In this document: positions 1 through 8,539 of the stretch, one piece after another | Position numbering within the stretch: position 1 is the stretch's first letter | Layout of the letters: each line of letters opens with the position of its first letter | Translations under genes and position numbers: made by a program | Notes under the pieces: generated by a model | What the model was told of the DNA's origin: nothing | Databases searched by the model: none | Seen by the model: only the letters and a program-made list of their open reading frames with translations | Assembly: GCA_041675905.1 (NCBI GenBank) | Contig: JBAYSX010000016.1 | Span: 1-64,000 of the forward strand | DNA: 64,000 bases | Direction of reading: 5' to 3' | Source: Sandaracinobacteroides sp041675905 | Lineage (GTDB): Bacteria; Pseudomonadota; Alphaproteobacteria; Sphingomonadales; Sphingomonadaceae

Positions 1-678
1 ACGCCGGGATTCGCCAGCCTGACGTTTGCCACGGGCGAACTTTACGCCAACCCGGCGGCGACGCAGCAGCTGCTCGACGATTCCGCCATCGATATCGAAC
101 AGTGGCTGGCCGGCGAGGTGGAAACCGAGTTCGCGCGGCAGGAGGGCATCGCCTTCGTCTCGGGCGACGGCGTCAACAAGCCATTCGGCATCCTCACCTA
201 TATCACGGGCGCGGCGAACGCGGCGAAACACCCGTGGGGGGCGATCACCGTGGTGAATTCCGGCGCGGCGGCGGCGCTGACGTCGGATGGCATCCTGAAC
301 CTGATCTACGACCTGCCGCAGGCGTTTTCCGGCAATGCAAAGCTGTTCGCCAACCGCCTGACGCATGCGGCCATGCGCAAGCTGAAAGACGGGCAGGATA
401 ATTATTTGTGGCAGCCGTCGTTCCAGCTTGGCCAGCCGTCGACGCTGGCGGGCGTGCCGGTGGTCGACGAGCCGAACATGCCCAACATCGCGGCCGGCGC
501 CAAGGCGGTGCTCTATGGCGATATGGCGGCGACCTATCTGGTCGTCGACCGGATAGGCATCCGCATCCTGCGCGATCCCTACACGAACAAGCCGTTCGTG
601 CAGTTTTACACCACGAAGCGCGTGGGCGGCGGGGTGGTGAACCCCGAGCCGATGCGGGCGCTGAACATCGCGGCGTGA
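1..678 (+). CDS. Phage major capsid protein, HK97 family (3' part)
   Basis: The open frame runs from the window edge, so the N-terminal part is missing; 225 residues are visible. They look like the C-terminal P/A-domain half of an HK97-fold capsid protein: a segment on the P-loop side (AIDIEQWLAGEVETEF), then the common motif around GDGVNKPFGIL, then a late VDEPNMPNIAAGAKAVLYGD stretch of the kind capsid proteins carry before their last beta strands. The head shell is built from this protein. It is followed by a beta-helix protein and a head-tail connector in normal phage order. Family call is from remembered motif patterns, not a search. Confidence 0.85.
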   Translation, partial: TPGFASLTFATGELYANPAATQQLLDDSAIDIEQWLAGEVETEFARQEGIAFVSGDGVNKPFGILTYITGAANAAKHPWGAITVVNSGAAAALTSDGILNLIYDLPQAFSGNAKLFANRLTHAAMRKLKDGQDNYLWQPSFQLGQPSTLAGVPVVDEPNMPNIAAGAKAVLYGDMAATYLVVDRIGIRILRDPYTNKPFVQFYTTKRVGGGVVNPEPMRALNIAA

Positions 679-730
679 GGTTGATGGCGGGGGCTTCGGC
701 CTCCACCATGCTTTTGGCTGAGGGCTGGCC

Positions 731-3025
731 GTGACCAAAGATTCCACCGATCCCAATGATCCCGGGCTGGATCTGGTGATTCCGCGCCTTCCGGCGAAGC
801 GCGCTACCGCGCCCGCTTGGCCGGCAGTTGATCCGAACACGCCGGGGCTGGATGGCCGGATTTCACGGCAGCCGGAATTTGGCGAACTGGCGACGGTTCC
901 GCCCGCGCCCGATTATAACGTTCCCGGCGTCGCCACGAACATGGAACTCTTGCCAGTGTTCCTTGCGCCGGGCGGACCCGACCCGGACCCGGAACCCGAG
1001 CCTGAAATCATCTTGTCCTCCATCGACGCGCGCGGGATGTCTGGCGTTGCAGCGGAGCCCATGACCGGCCCGGCCGTTCTTGCGACGCCTCTGGCCATTC
1101 CCATCCAGCGGCAAGGCTTCGATGAGGCGGGCGCGCCCACGATGCACAACGACATCGTCTACGTTACGGCACGGCGCCGCAAGCCTTACCCGGACAGCAC
1201 CCAGAACAGCATCTCTCTCACTGACAAAGGTGTAGTTTTCAATGAGAACGTCTGCGCGGGAGACGTCATCCCCGGAGTCATCAACAACTCCGCTCTCAAG
1301 TGGCCCCGAGGCACCGCCTCGTGGACGCGGATGGATTACCAGTTTGTTGACGACAAGCTGCCGATCGGCCTTGCACTCAACAATTTTTCTGACCGGAACG
1401 GCACCCTTGCCGCTTGCGTCAAATTCCATGTGACCGACGGCGAGACTACTCTGGAAGCCACCGTAACCCGGCCTCGGCCATTCATGCAGGAACTCACGGG
1501 CTACTGCCTGATCGAGTGGTTCTACGAGTTCGACACCTCGGTATTTCCTGACGGCGCGACCCTGTCCGTTCGGGCAGTCGTCTACCCCTGGTATGGTGAC
1601 GAGACGGCGGTTTTCGATTCAGCCAACTATACGAACAACTGGGAAACCCGGAACCAGACATATTACAAGCACTCGGGCGTGACTGCGGCGCCTGTCTGTA
1701 TGTATGTCGACGCACAGAACGGCGATAACAACACCGGAATTGCGTCTACCGATCCGAAAGTTGCGCGGGCCAACCCGTTCGCTTCGTTCACCTTCACCAA
1801 GGCAATCGCTGCGAACAACGCCGCTTACGGCTACAATGATACCGACGGGATAAGAGTCCGCCTCATGACAGACGTGACCCGGGGGGATGGTGGATTTCCC
1901 CTGCGCCGCGCTGTGATGGAAAAGGATGAGCTGACCTATCCGGGTCCGGAGGATCGCCCGACGTTCACCTATTCCGGCACCGTCTCCATGGGCTCCGTCA
2001 TGACAAGCCGGGGCATAGCCTATGTAAGGGAAAGCGCGGCCATCCTCTCGGGACTTTGGTATTTCGAGAACTGCACTTTCCTGATGGGGACGACAACCAG
2101 CGGAAGCCGCTTCGGCGGTGGCAACGGGGCAGGCACAGGCATGTTCTGGCGGAAATGCCGGGTCCTCCTCCAGGCTGGATACAACGCGAACTTCTTTGCT
2201 CCGGGTGGCGCCGCCGGAAGTCGTGGTGGCCTGGTCCGCTGGCAAGACGTCATCATGGAAGACGGTAGCGAAAACATCCCTGCCCTGCATCTGCTCGGAG
2301 TCAAGTTCGAACGGAATGTCATCTTGCGAGGGTTCGCCACTTCATACGGCACGCCGCACGACGTTCACGTTGAGGCAGTGGTGCAGATGAATCAGCGGGG
2401 GACTTCCGGCAGAAATTACGAAGGGTCAGGGTACGGCACCAACCCGATTCTGGAGTTGAATTACCTCGTCGAAGAAGCTTCCGGGGTTGAACGGAACTTC
2501 ATCGGAATCGCCGGCGGCAGCTCCCCGACTTCCGTCTACGGCTACCACGGACGGTACCGCATGGTCGCCGGGTGGGACATGGCGGCGCGGGAGAACAACT
2601 TCTACGATGACCATAGCACCATCGCGACGACGCACCCATGGGCCAGAATCACGCATTCCATCATCTCCCGGACAGCAACCAAGGGCGACAGGTTTGTCGG
2701 CGTTCTTGATGGTGAGCGTCTGGGTGCGATGTGGTGGGAATATCAGGTCGGTGGCCGGAACAACATCATCATCTGGCCGCTCCAATTCCCCCTGATTTAC
2801 TACGGAAAAGACTCCCGAAACAACGTCGCCAGCCAGATGCGCTACGCTGACAATCAGGCGTCCACTGCAGAGAACGTGGCCGGATCGGGCTATGGCAATT
2901 ACCACCTGCGGCCTGACTCCGTCGGAGCCGCGATGGACATCTCTCCGGCGGTTGGCTGGGACATAGAAGGGAACCCGCGCATGGTGGGCGGGCCAATCGG
3001 CGTTTACGGAACGCTGGCGGCATGA
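731..3025 (+). CDS. Large phage beta-helix-like protein (possible head fibre or decoration)
   Basis: A 764-residue protein starting at GTG 731. It has a proline-rich N-terminus with two related segments (NDPGLDLVIPRLP and NTPGLDGRISRQP), a middle beta-rich domain, and from about residue 324 (YVDAQNGDNNTG) a part that reads like a right-handed parallel beta-helix with many N/G turns. No catalytic motif was recognised. It sits between the capsid gene and the gp6-type connector, where many phages have nothing, and its stop overlaps the next start (ATGA). That position suggests a virion decoration, head fibre or spike, but the function is inferred from place and fold only. A fragment of a similar beta-helix type lies in the second prophage at 26165-26695. 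Confidence 0.6.
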   Translation: MTKDSTDPNDPGLDLVIPRLPAKRATAPAWPAVDPNTPGLDGRISRQPEFGELATVPPAPDYNVPGVATNMELLPVFLAPGGPDPDPEPEPEIILSSIDARGMSGVAAEPMTGPAVLATPLAIPIQRQGFDEAGAPTMHNDIVYVTARRRKPYPDSTQNSISLTDKGVVFNENVCAGDVIPGVINNSALKWPRGTASWTRMDYQFVDDKLPIGLALNNFSDRNGTLAACVKFHVTDGETTLEATVTRPRPFMQELTGYCLIEWFYEFDTSVFPDGATLSVRAVVYPWYGDETAVFDSANYTNNWETRNQTYYKHSGVTAAPVCMYVDAQNGDNNTGIASTDPKVARANPFASFTFTKAIAANNAAYGYNDTDGIRVRLMTDVTRGDGGFPLRRAVMEKDELTYPGPEDRPTFTYSGTVSMGSVMTSRGIAYVRESAAILSGLWYFENCTFLMGTTTSGSRFGGGNGAGTGMFWRKCRVLLQAGYNANFFAPGGAAGSRGGLVRWQDVIMEDGSENIPALHLLGVKFERNVILRGFATSYGTPHDVHVEAVVQMNQRGTSGRNYEGSGYGTNPILELNYLVEEASGVERNFIGIAGGSSPTSVYGYHGRYRMVAGWDMAARENNFYDDHSTIATTHPWARITHSIISRTATKGDRFVGVLDGERLGAMWWEYQVGGRNNIIIWPLQFPLIYYGKDSRNNVASQMRYADNQASTAENVAGSGYGNYHLRPDSVGAAMDISPAVGWDIEGNPRMVGGPIGVYGTLAA

Positions 3026-3588
3026 CCGACCTTCATCCCCGCGATCTGTCGATGCCGCTGCTTCTGACGGTGGAAGAATGCCGCCGTCAGTGTCGGGTAG
3101 ATAGTCCGGAGGAAGACGCGGAGCTTCTGGGCTATGCTGCCGCCGCGCAAGCATGGGTGGAGACGTTTACCGGCCGGCGGCTGACCGGGCGACCCGCCAT
3201 TGCGATTGCGCCAGAATGGGGTGCTTGGCGGCTGATGGCGGCGCCTGTCGTCTCGATTGACAGCATCGATTATGAGGATTCCGATGGTGCTGTGCGGACC
3301 TTACCGGCCGATGACTATCTGGTGCGCGATTGCCTCGGGCTGACCGTGATTCGCCTGCGCACAACGATCGTCGGCCCGGTGCTGCGGCCGGAGAGCCAGA
3401 TCACAATTGCGATGACGGTCGGCCATGCAGAGGGCGCGTGCCCGCCGGATCTGAAGCATGCCTGTCTGTTGATGGTGGGGAATTCCTATCGCAACAGAGA
3501 CGCTGTGGTTACCGGCACGATTGCGACCGAACTGCCCCTTGCCGTTGAGAGCCTGTGCATCCGGCACAGGCTGACGGTGTTGCCGTGA
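3022..3588 (+). CDS. Head-tail connector protein, gp6 / phiE125 gp8-like
   Basis: 188 residues. The N-terminal segment LLTVEECRRQCRVDSPEEDAELLGYAAAA and the later C-terminal PPDLKHACLLMVGNSYRNRD fit the phage gp6-like head-tail connector family (phiE125 gp8 type), which forms a ring under the portal. The usual length is 180-200 residues, so the gene looks complete. It overlaps the beta-helix gene by ATGA upstream and the next gene by GTGA downstream, showing translational coupling in the structural operon. Family assignment is from pattern recognition; confidence is good because of motif, size and position. Confidence 0.7.
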   Translation: MTDLHPRDLSMPLLLTVEECRRQCRVDSPEEDAELLGYAAAAQAWVETFTGRRLTGRPAIAIAPEWGAWRLMAAPVVSIDSIDYEDSDGAVRTLPADDYLVRDCLGLTVIRLRTTIVGPVLRPESQITIAMTVGHAEGACPPDLKHACLLMVGNSYRNRDAVVTGTIATELPLAVESLCIRHRLTVLP

Positions 3589-3704
3589 CGATTGCGGCCG
3601 GTGCGCTCGACCGGCGCGTGACGATCGAACGGGCGGCATCGCCATCGGCACAATCGCCGTCCGGGCAACCGGTGGAGACCTGGGAAGTTCTCGCCGGGCC
3701 AGTA
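3585..3704 (+). pseudogene. Head-tail adaptor (SPP1 gp16-like), 5' fragment
   Basis: GTG 3585 overlaps the stop of the connector gene. The first ~39 codons read as a normal start of a head-tail joining protein: a basic LDRRVTIERAA segment followed by GQPVETWEVLAGPV, the typical opening of this ~105-residue family. After that the frame runs into meaningless arginine- and alanine-rich sequence, while the neighbouring frame suddenly encodes the end of a DUF2460 tail protein. The gene has therefore lost its last two thirds to a deletion with its edge at about 3696-3705. Confidence 0.65.
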
Positions 3705-3828
3705 TGTAACCGCCGGCTTTCTTTTCGATGTGCCCGCGCGTTTCGACATCGACCGGCTGCCTGTGGCCTGGCTAGCGCCCGATGTGGTGCAGGTGCCGGA
3801 AATTCCGGTGGTGGAGATACGAGAATGA
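3699..3828 (+). pseudogene. DUF2460 tail protein (GTA gp12-like), 3' fragment
   Basis: About 42 codons in another frame from the adaptor fragment. They end with FDVPARFDIDRLPVAWLAP and a terminal VPEIPVVEIRE followed by TGA at 3826-3828. This is how DUF2460 proteins of phage and gene-transfer-agent tails end (FDVPVRFD, then IPxIPLVEIR). No start codon or N-terminal part exists; it was removed by the deletion that also truncated the adaptor. In intact relatives the stretch lost between the two genes holds tail completion, major tail, chaperone and tape measure genes. Confidence 0.65.
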
Positions 3829-3856
3829 TGGCCGCAAATTCCAGGTGCGGCCGGCC

Positions 3857-4246
3857 ATGACCCGTTTCGTCACCTATCCGAAGCCGGGCGCCGATGGCGC
3901 GATTCGGCGGTTCGAGCCCGCTTACTGGACGGTCGATTTCCCGCTCGGCATGTTTGCGACCATCGTCACCGGCCCGGATTCCCTGACGGTACGTGCGGTC
4001 TTCCGGCAATCCCACGATCTGATGGGCCTGATCTGGCGAACCGTGGATGGCTTCGATCATGGCCTCTTCGCCTATCCCCGCCGGCCGGATTATCGCGGCT
4101 GTGTGCTGGAATTCGACTGGCAGTCCAGCGGCACCCTGCCTCTCGACATCGAGCATGGGCCGACATTGACCATTCGCGGCCGCAACCCGGACGGCAGCGC
4201 GCATCAGCGGCAACGGGTACAGCGCACATATCCGTCTGGACTTTGA
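3857..4246 (+). pseudogene. Tail TIM-barrel protein, N-terminal fragment (frameshifted)
   Basis: From ATG 3857 the frame encodes FVTYPKPGADGAIRRFEPAYWTVDFP-type sequence, then an immunoglobulin-like part with DLMGLIWRTVDGFDHGLFAYP and HGPTLTIRGRNPDG. This is the N-terminal domain of the large phage/GTA-like 'non-contractile tail' TIM-barrel protein. Good coding sequence stops making sense after about 4195, exactly where the downstream frame begins to read as the continuation (GNGYSAHIRLDFDDLIAGYD, from 4203). The gene is thus broken by a frameshift near 4195-4205, whether real or a sequencing error. Confidence 0.6.
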
Positions 4247-4289
4247 CGATCTGATCGCCGGCTATGATCTGCCGACCGATGCCGATCCG

Positions 4290-6368
4290 GTGTGGGCCGG
4301 GCGGATCGACGAGCTGTTCATTTCGCTGGTGCCCGCCTCTTACGCACCGGACAGCCCGGATACGCAGATTGGCGAAAGCCCGGCGACGGTTACGCTTTCG
4401 AACATTTCGGTGACCGGGCCGAATGCCCATCTGCCCATGGAGATGACCGGGGTGGCCGCGCATGATGTGCGGATGACGGATGGTTTCGACAATGCCTATC
4501 CGCTGTCGCCCGAACGCATTGTCAGCCAGGTGCATCGGCTGGGATATCGCGACTGGTACGTGCTTTATATGGGTGTGTCGAAATTCCACTCCCTGAGCTG
4601 GGATCCCGGCGAGGCCCGCTATGTCGTCGACCCGTTGAAGCCGGCGCTCAACTTCGCGGCGGCCGCATGGCTCGAGGATTTCTTTGCCCGACTGCATACG
4701 GCGGGGTTCAGGATCATCCTCTCGGTCTCTTTCGAGATTCTGACCGCCTGGATGCCGTTTGCATGGATGCAGCGCGACCATACAAGCAATCCGGCGCAAA
4801 CCGGCTGGCAGCCTTCATCTTCGCTGATCGCCCCGACCAATGCCGATGGGCTTGCATATCTGCGCGGAGTGTTTCTGGCGCTGATCGATCTGTTGCCGGC
4901 CGGCGCCGAAGTGCATTTTCAGGTTGGCGAGCCTTGGTGGTGGGATGGCAGCTTTGGAAGCCGTGCTCCGCATATCTATGATTTCGGCACTCTCACCAAA
5001 TACAATGACGAAACCGGCCTGTTCGCGCCGACGCCCTGGCTGGAAACCGTGGCCGGACAGCCAGACCCCATCCACGATCATTATCTCGCATGGTGCCGCG
5101 ACCAGCTCGGCAATGCGACGGCATGGCTGGTCGATCAGGTAAAGGCCGCGCATCCCGACGCGACCTCTTATCTGCTGATCTTCACGCCGCAGATATTGCG
5201 TGACGATGCACCGATGCTGTGGCGGCTCAATTTTCCGCAGGCTGCATGGTCATACCCCGCCTTCGATGTGCTGCAGCTCGAGGATTATGACTGGGTCATG
5301 GCCGGCGACTTCGCGAAGAACGCGCTTTCGTGGAAGCTGGTGAAAGAGGTGATGGGCTATCCGCCTGAAGCCCTGCATTATTTCTCCGGCTTCACCCTTC
5401 GCCCCGAACAGACGTGGATCTGGCAGCATTCGGACGAGGCATTGTGGCTGGCGCGCGCGCAGGCGCCGGCGGAAGTCTTCATCTGGTCGCGCGAACAGGT
5501 CGGCCGCGATGGCTGGATGGCCGATCGGCAATGGGAAAAAATCTATCCCCGGCTGACGCGGCTGGCGACGTGCTGGCGCATCCAGCGTACCGATGGCCAG
5601 GTCGAAGGCTATACGACGCATGATCGGCCGCTGACGATCGATGGCACCGTTTACGATCCGGCGACCGGCTTTTCGCCTTCGCAGCTTTCAGGTGATGCCG
5701 ACATGAGCGTCGCCGACGTGGAACTGCTGGGTGCGGTGTCGAGCGATTCCATCTCGGACGAGGCGCTGATCGCCGGCGTCTATGATCATGCGGAGGTAGT
5801 GCTGTTCGTCGTCGACTGGGGCGATCTGTCGACGCCCGCGACCATTATCCGGCGCGGCTGGATCGGCCGCGTGAGCCAGGCGGGTAACCGCTTCAATGCC
5901 GAGTTGCGCGGGATCGCCCAGAAGATACAGGCCCCGATAATCGACAGCTATTCTGCCGAATGCCGGGTCGATCTCTACTCACGGCCATGCGGAGTGAACC
6001 GGGCGGCCCACACTATGTCGGCCGCAGTGACGGCAGTGACGGACGGGTCGCTTGGCGCCTCGGCTGACATGCGCACGTTCACGGCCGCCGCACTCACCCG
6101 GCCGGACGGGTATTTCGACTATGGGCACCTCGAATGGACGAGCGGCGCGAATACCGGCCGCCGCGCCGATGTCCGCAGCTTTGCCGGCGGGGTGGTGGAA
6201 CTGTGGGAGTCGGCGGGCCTGCCGATCGCGGTGGGCGACAGCTTCGACATCTCCGCCGGATGCGACAAGCGGATCGGCACCTGCATAGCGAAATTCGATA
6301 ACGTCCTGAACTTCCGGGGCGAGCCGCACGTGCCCGGCTCTGATTTCCTGCTGGGATATGCGTCATGA
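4290..6368 (+). CDS. Tail protein: TIM-barrel domain fused to DUF2163 tail-hub domain
   Basis: The first ATG in this frame is 4290, but meaningful coding starts at 4203, so this is the larger part of the gene whose N-terminus lies at 3857-4200. From 4290: 692 residues. Residues ~60-425 form a glycosidase-like TIM barrel (VHFQVGEPWWWDG, FDVLQLEDYDWV, HYFSGFTL). From ~430 on it is a DUF2163/BR0599-type domain as in GTA gp13 (LATCWRIQRTDG, THDRPLTIDG), with the paired cysteines around residues 557-566 (CRVDLYSRPC) and 658-665 (CDKRIGTC). In relatives these are usually two proteins, so this is a fusion. It likely formed the tail-tip hub. It overlaps the NlpC/P60 gene by ATGA. Confidence 0.65.
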   Translation: MWAGRIDELFISLVPASYAPDSPDTQIGESPATVTLSNISVTGPNAHLPMEMTGVAAHDVRMTDGFDNAYPLSPERIVSQVHRLGYRDWYVLYMGVSKFHSLSWDPGEARYVVDPLKPALNFAAAAWLEDFFARLHTAGFRIILSVSFEILTAWMPFAWMQRDHTSNPAQTGWQPSSSLIAPTNADGLAYLRGVFLALIDLLPAGAEVHFQVGEPWWWDGSFGSRAPHIYDFGTLTKYNDETGLFAPTPWLETVAGQPDPIHDHYLAWCRDQLGNATAWLVDQVKAAHPDATSYLLIFTPQILRDDAPMLWRLNFPQAAWSYPAFDVLQLEDYDWVMAGDFAKNALSWKLVKEVMGYPPEALHYFSGFTLRPEQTWIWQHSDEALWLARAQAPAEVFIWSREQVGRDGWMADRQWEKIYPRLTRLATCWRIQRTDGQVEGYTTHDRPLTIDGTVYDPATGFSPSQLSGDADMSVADVELLGAVSSDSISDEALIAGVYDHAEVVLFVVDWGDLSTPATIIRRGWIGRVSQAGNRFNAELRGIAQKIQAPIIDSYSAECRVDLYSRPCGVNRAAHTMSAAVTAVTDGSLGASADMRTFTAAALTRPDGYFDYGHLEWTSGANTGRRADVRSFAGGVVELWESAGLPIAVGDSFDISAGCDKRIGTCIAKFDNVLNFRGEPHVPGSDFLLGYAS

Positions 6369-6730
6369 TGCGCAATCTCGTGGTTGAAGAGGCACGGCGC
6401 TGGATCGGCACTCCCTTCCGGCATCAGGGCGCGGTGCATGGCGCCGGGGCCGATTGCGCCGGGCTGGTGCTTGGCGTGGCGCGCGCCCTGATGCTGACAG
6501 ATTACAAGCCTGCCCCATGCAGCCGACAGCCGGCGACGGATGAGCTGGAACGGCATCTGTATCTGGCCGGCTGCACAGGGATTCCGTTGCATATGGGCCG
6601 CGCGGGCGATGTGGCGCAGTTCACAATTCCGGGCGGACTGGGCCATATCGGTATCTTTACCGGCGCATCGGTAATCCACGCCTGGCATGCTGCCGGCGCG
6701 GTCGTTGAAATGCCGCTGACCGGCGCATGA
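6365..6730 (+). CDS. Phage NlpC/P60 cell-wall peptidase (GTA gp14-like)
   Basis: 121 residues. An N-terminal EEARRWIGTPFRHQG, the catalytic cysteine in GADCAGLVLG (about residue 31) and the catalytic histidine in GLGHIGIFTG mark an NlpC/P60 papain-like peptidase, the tail-borne enzyme that opens peptidoglycan during DNA entry. Family members usually run 140-150 residues; here the end (VVEMPLTGA) lacks the usual basic last ~20 residues. The stop overlaps the start of an Rz1-like lipoprotein, so the C-terminus may have been cut by a second deletion at about 6720. Confidence 0.8.
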   Translation: MMRNLVVEEARRWIGTPFRHQGAVHGAGADCAGLVLGVARALMLTDYKPAPCSRQPATDELERHLYLAGCTGIPLHMGRAGDVAQFTIPGGLGHIGIFTGASVIHAWHAAGAVVEMPLTGA

Positions 6731-6990
6731 AGTGCGGACCTGGTACAAGGATCGGCCGGCTGACGCTGCTGTCGAGTGCCTGTCTGCTGAGCGCGTGCGC
6801 GCCGCAAACGCTGGCCGTGCTGCCATCCTTGCCACCGCCACCGGCTGATAGCGTGCAGCCCTGCGAGTGGCCGGCACTGCCCGAACCGCTGACGGCACGG
6901 GCGCTTGAGCTATGGCTGCTGGATGATGCGCGGGCAGACGCGGCATGCGAGGCGCGACGACAGGCACTGGTGGACGCCTGGCCGGATTAA
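6727..6990 (+). CDS. Small proline-rich lipoprotein, Rz1-like (o-spanin candidate)
   Basis: 87 residues beginning with a basic stretch, a hydrophobic core LTLLSSACLLSAC that contains lipobox-like cysteines, then a proline-rich part (LPSLPPPPADSVQPC) and an acidic C-terminus. This is the plan of outer-membrane spanin subunits that help lyse the cell after phage growth. It lies directly behind the tail peptidase gene, which is not the usual lysis-cassette position, and no Rz partner is visible, so it may have been brought here by a deletion. Low-GC DNA begins right after its stop. Confidence 0.5.
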   Translation: MKCGPGTRIGRLTLLSSACLLSACAPQTLAVLPSLPPPPADSVQPCEWPALPEPLTARALELWLLDDARADAACEARRQALVDAWPD

Positions 6991-7255
6991 AGCGAATATC
7001 CCTTCCGTTGCATTTCGACGAATATCAAATAATTACAGATTATTACCAAACAACGCACATGCAAATTTTTGCTAATATTCTTACTATGATCTATACTATC
7101 CACCCGCCATGCTTTTTCTAGATCATAAGTCCGCCATGAACCCGCGCATATTGATCGCTCACAGAGGCCACTTCGCGCTATACAGAGGATTTTCTCCTGA
7201 TAATTCCCGTATGAAATTTGCGTAGATTTCAGACCGCATTCCACAGGTACCGTCA

Positions 7256-8029
7256 TTGTTCAGAGAAGAATTTAACAACATTGATAGTTTTTCAACAGAT
7301 ATCCTTGATGATTATTCCCAACAATCGTCTATAGTTTTGGATGTGCCATTTGTTCCTACTGACGAGCATGTCGTAGAGGCAATGTTAAACTTGGCAGACG
7401 TTGGCCCTCAAGACGTACTTTATGATTTGGGCTCAGGGGACGGCCGCGTTCTGATTACAGCAGCAAGAGATCGGGACACACGCGGTGTGGGGGTCGACCT
7501 TGATCCGCTACGGATCGCGGACGCCATGGAGAGTGCTGCATGGTCTCACGTTGAATATCTTGTCGATTTTATCGAAGACGATATCTTCAATGTTGATTTC
7601 AGTGAGGCTACAGTAGTATTTTTATACCTTTTTCAGTCAGTAAACGTGCAGTTACGGCCTTATATTTTAAGCCAGCTACGCCCTGGGTCCCGCGTTGTCT
7701 CACATGCCTTCGATATGGGTGACTGGAAAGCCGACGATTGTCTCAAGTTGAGCGGTGCCACTATTTACAAATGGATTGTGCCGGCTCAGGTTGCTGGTGT
7801 TTGGGAATGGGCGGGGCCAGACGGCAAACTATACCGGGTTGAGCTCAAGCAAAAATATCAGAGAATAACTGGAAGCGCCTGGCTGGATGGAAAAAAGGCA
7901 CATTTAAAAAGTGCCAAGCTATGCGGAGGCCGCCTAGATCTGGAATTAGGCGAAGATACAATAACCCCTCTGAACAGATTCACCCTGAATTTTTCAGATA
8001 AAAAAATAAGATCTATCATAGCCAAATGA
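7256..8029 (+). CDS. Class I SAM-dependent methyltransferase, low-GC gene
   Basis: 257 residues from a TTG start at 7256. Motif I is clear (VLYDLGSGDGRVLI), followed by an acidic motif II loop (GVGVDLDPLRIADA) and a motif IV-like stretch (ATVVFLYLFQSV). This marks a Rossmann-fold methyltransferase; a pattern with LYLF resembles protein-lysine or small-molecule methyltransferases, but the substrate cannot be told. Base composition is far more AT-rich than everything around it, and it is flanked by phage debris, so it was probably acquired by transfer. No partner gene is coupled to it. Confidence 0.7.
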   Translation: MFREEFNNIDSFSTDILDDYSQQSSIVLDVPFVPTDEHVVEAMLNLADVGPQDVLYDLGSGDGRVLITAARDRDTRGVGVDLDPLRIADAMESAAWSHVEYLVDFIEDDIFNVDFSEATVVFLYLFQSVNVQLRPYILSQLRPGSRVVSHAFDMGDWKADDCLKLSGATIYKWIVPAQVAGVWEWAGPDGKLYRVELKQKYQRITGSAWLDGKKAHLKSAKLCGGRLDLELGEDTITPLNRFTLNFSDKKIRSIIAK

Positions 8030-8193
8030 ACCGTGCCGGATTTTCCTGACTGTTACGGCAGCTGTCAGGATCAGTGGCGCAGGATCTGAAGGACCGCAAT
8101 CGGGCGCAAAACGGGCAATGCGCTTTTGCATCCAACAGCACACATGGACGGCAACCCATAGTCTGCGACGTTTCATTGGGCTAAAGTACCAGT

Positions 8194-8373
8194 ATGGCCG
8201 AACCCTTCACAAGACATCGCCAGCCGTGGCGATCTGATGAGATCCAGAAGCTCCACGTACTTGCAAAGAAGGGCATGGCGCTGAAAGCAATCGCAAAAGC
8301 CCTGACCCGAAGCGAGGAGTCGGTTAAGGACCGTGCCAAGCTCGACGGGCTCAAGATCGCCAAACGGCACTAA
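8194..8373 (+). CDS. Small Myb/SANT- or HTH-like protein
   Basis: 59 residues (ATG 8194, TAA 8371-8373). The sequence has a basic start, then WRSDEIQKLHVLAKKGMALK and AIAKALTRSEESVKDRA, i.e. the 'Wxxxxxxxlxxlaxxgxsxxxiaxxlgrsxxsvxxra' pattern of short helix-turn-helix proteins common in sphingomonad genomes, related in shape to GcrA/Myb-like domains. It probably binds DNA. Nothing shows its targets. It is followed by a zinc-finger DksA/TraR-like gene on the same strand. Confidence 0.55.
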   Translation: MAEPFTRHRQPWRSDEIQKLHVLAKKGMALKAIAKALTRSEESVKDRAKLDGLKIAKRH

Positions 8374-8539
8374 GCGAATAGCAAATTATGGGTCCGTGAT
8401 AGAGGCGCGGAGCATTTATAATTGGGCGGCTGGCTGCCATTAGCTCGCGGCGCTTCGAGCCTTGCCCAAAGGCCGACGATTGAATCGGGTACATGCAATT
8501 CCCAGATCCTGCCTGATGTTAAGCGCAAAGGAAATCGAC

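Noticed and set aside
1..6990. A gene transfer agent cluster
   Set aside because: Tail genes are of GTA-like types, but the beta-helix gene, the deletion and the lysis lipoprotein fit a decayed prophage better. Upstream genes are outside the window, so this is not fully excluded.
6987..7256. An 89-codon minus-strand frame in the AT-rich block
   Set aside because: No ribosome site, no family resemblance, and it ends at the start of the methyltransferase gene.
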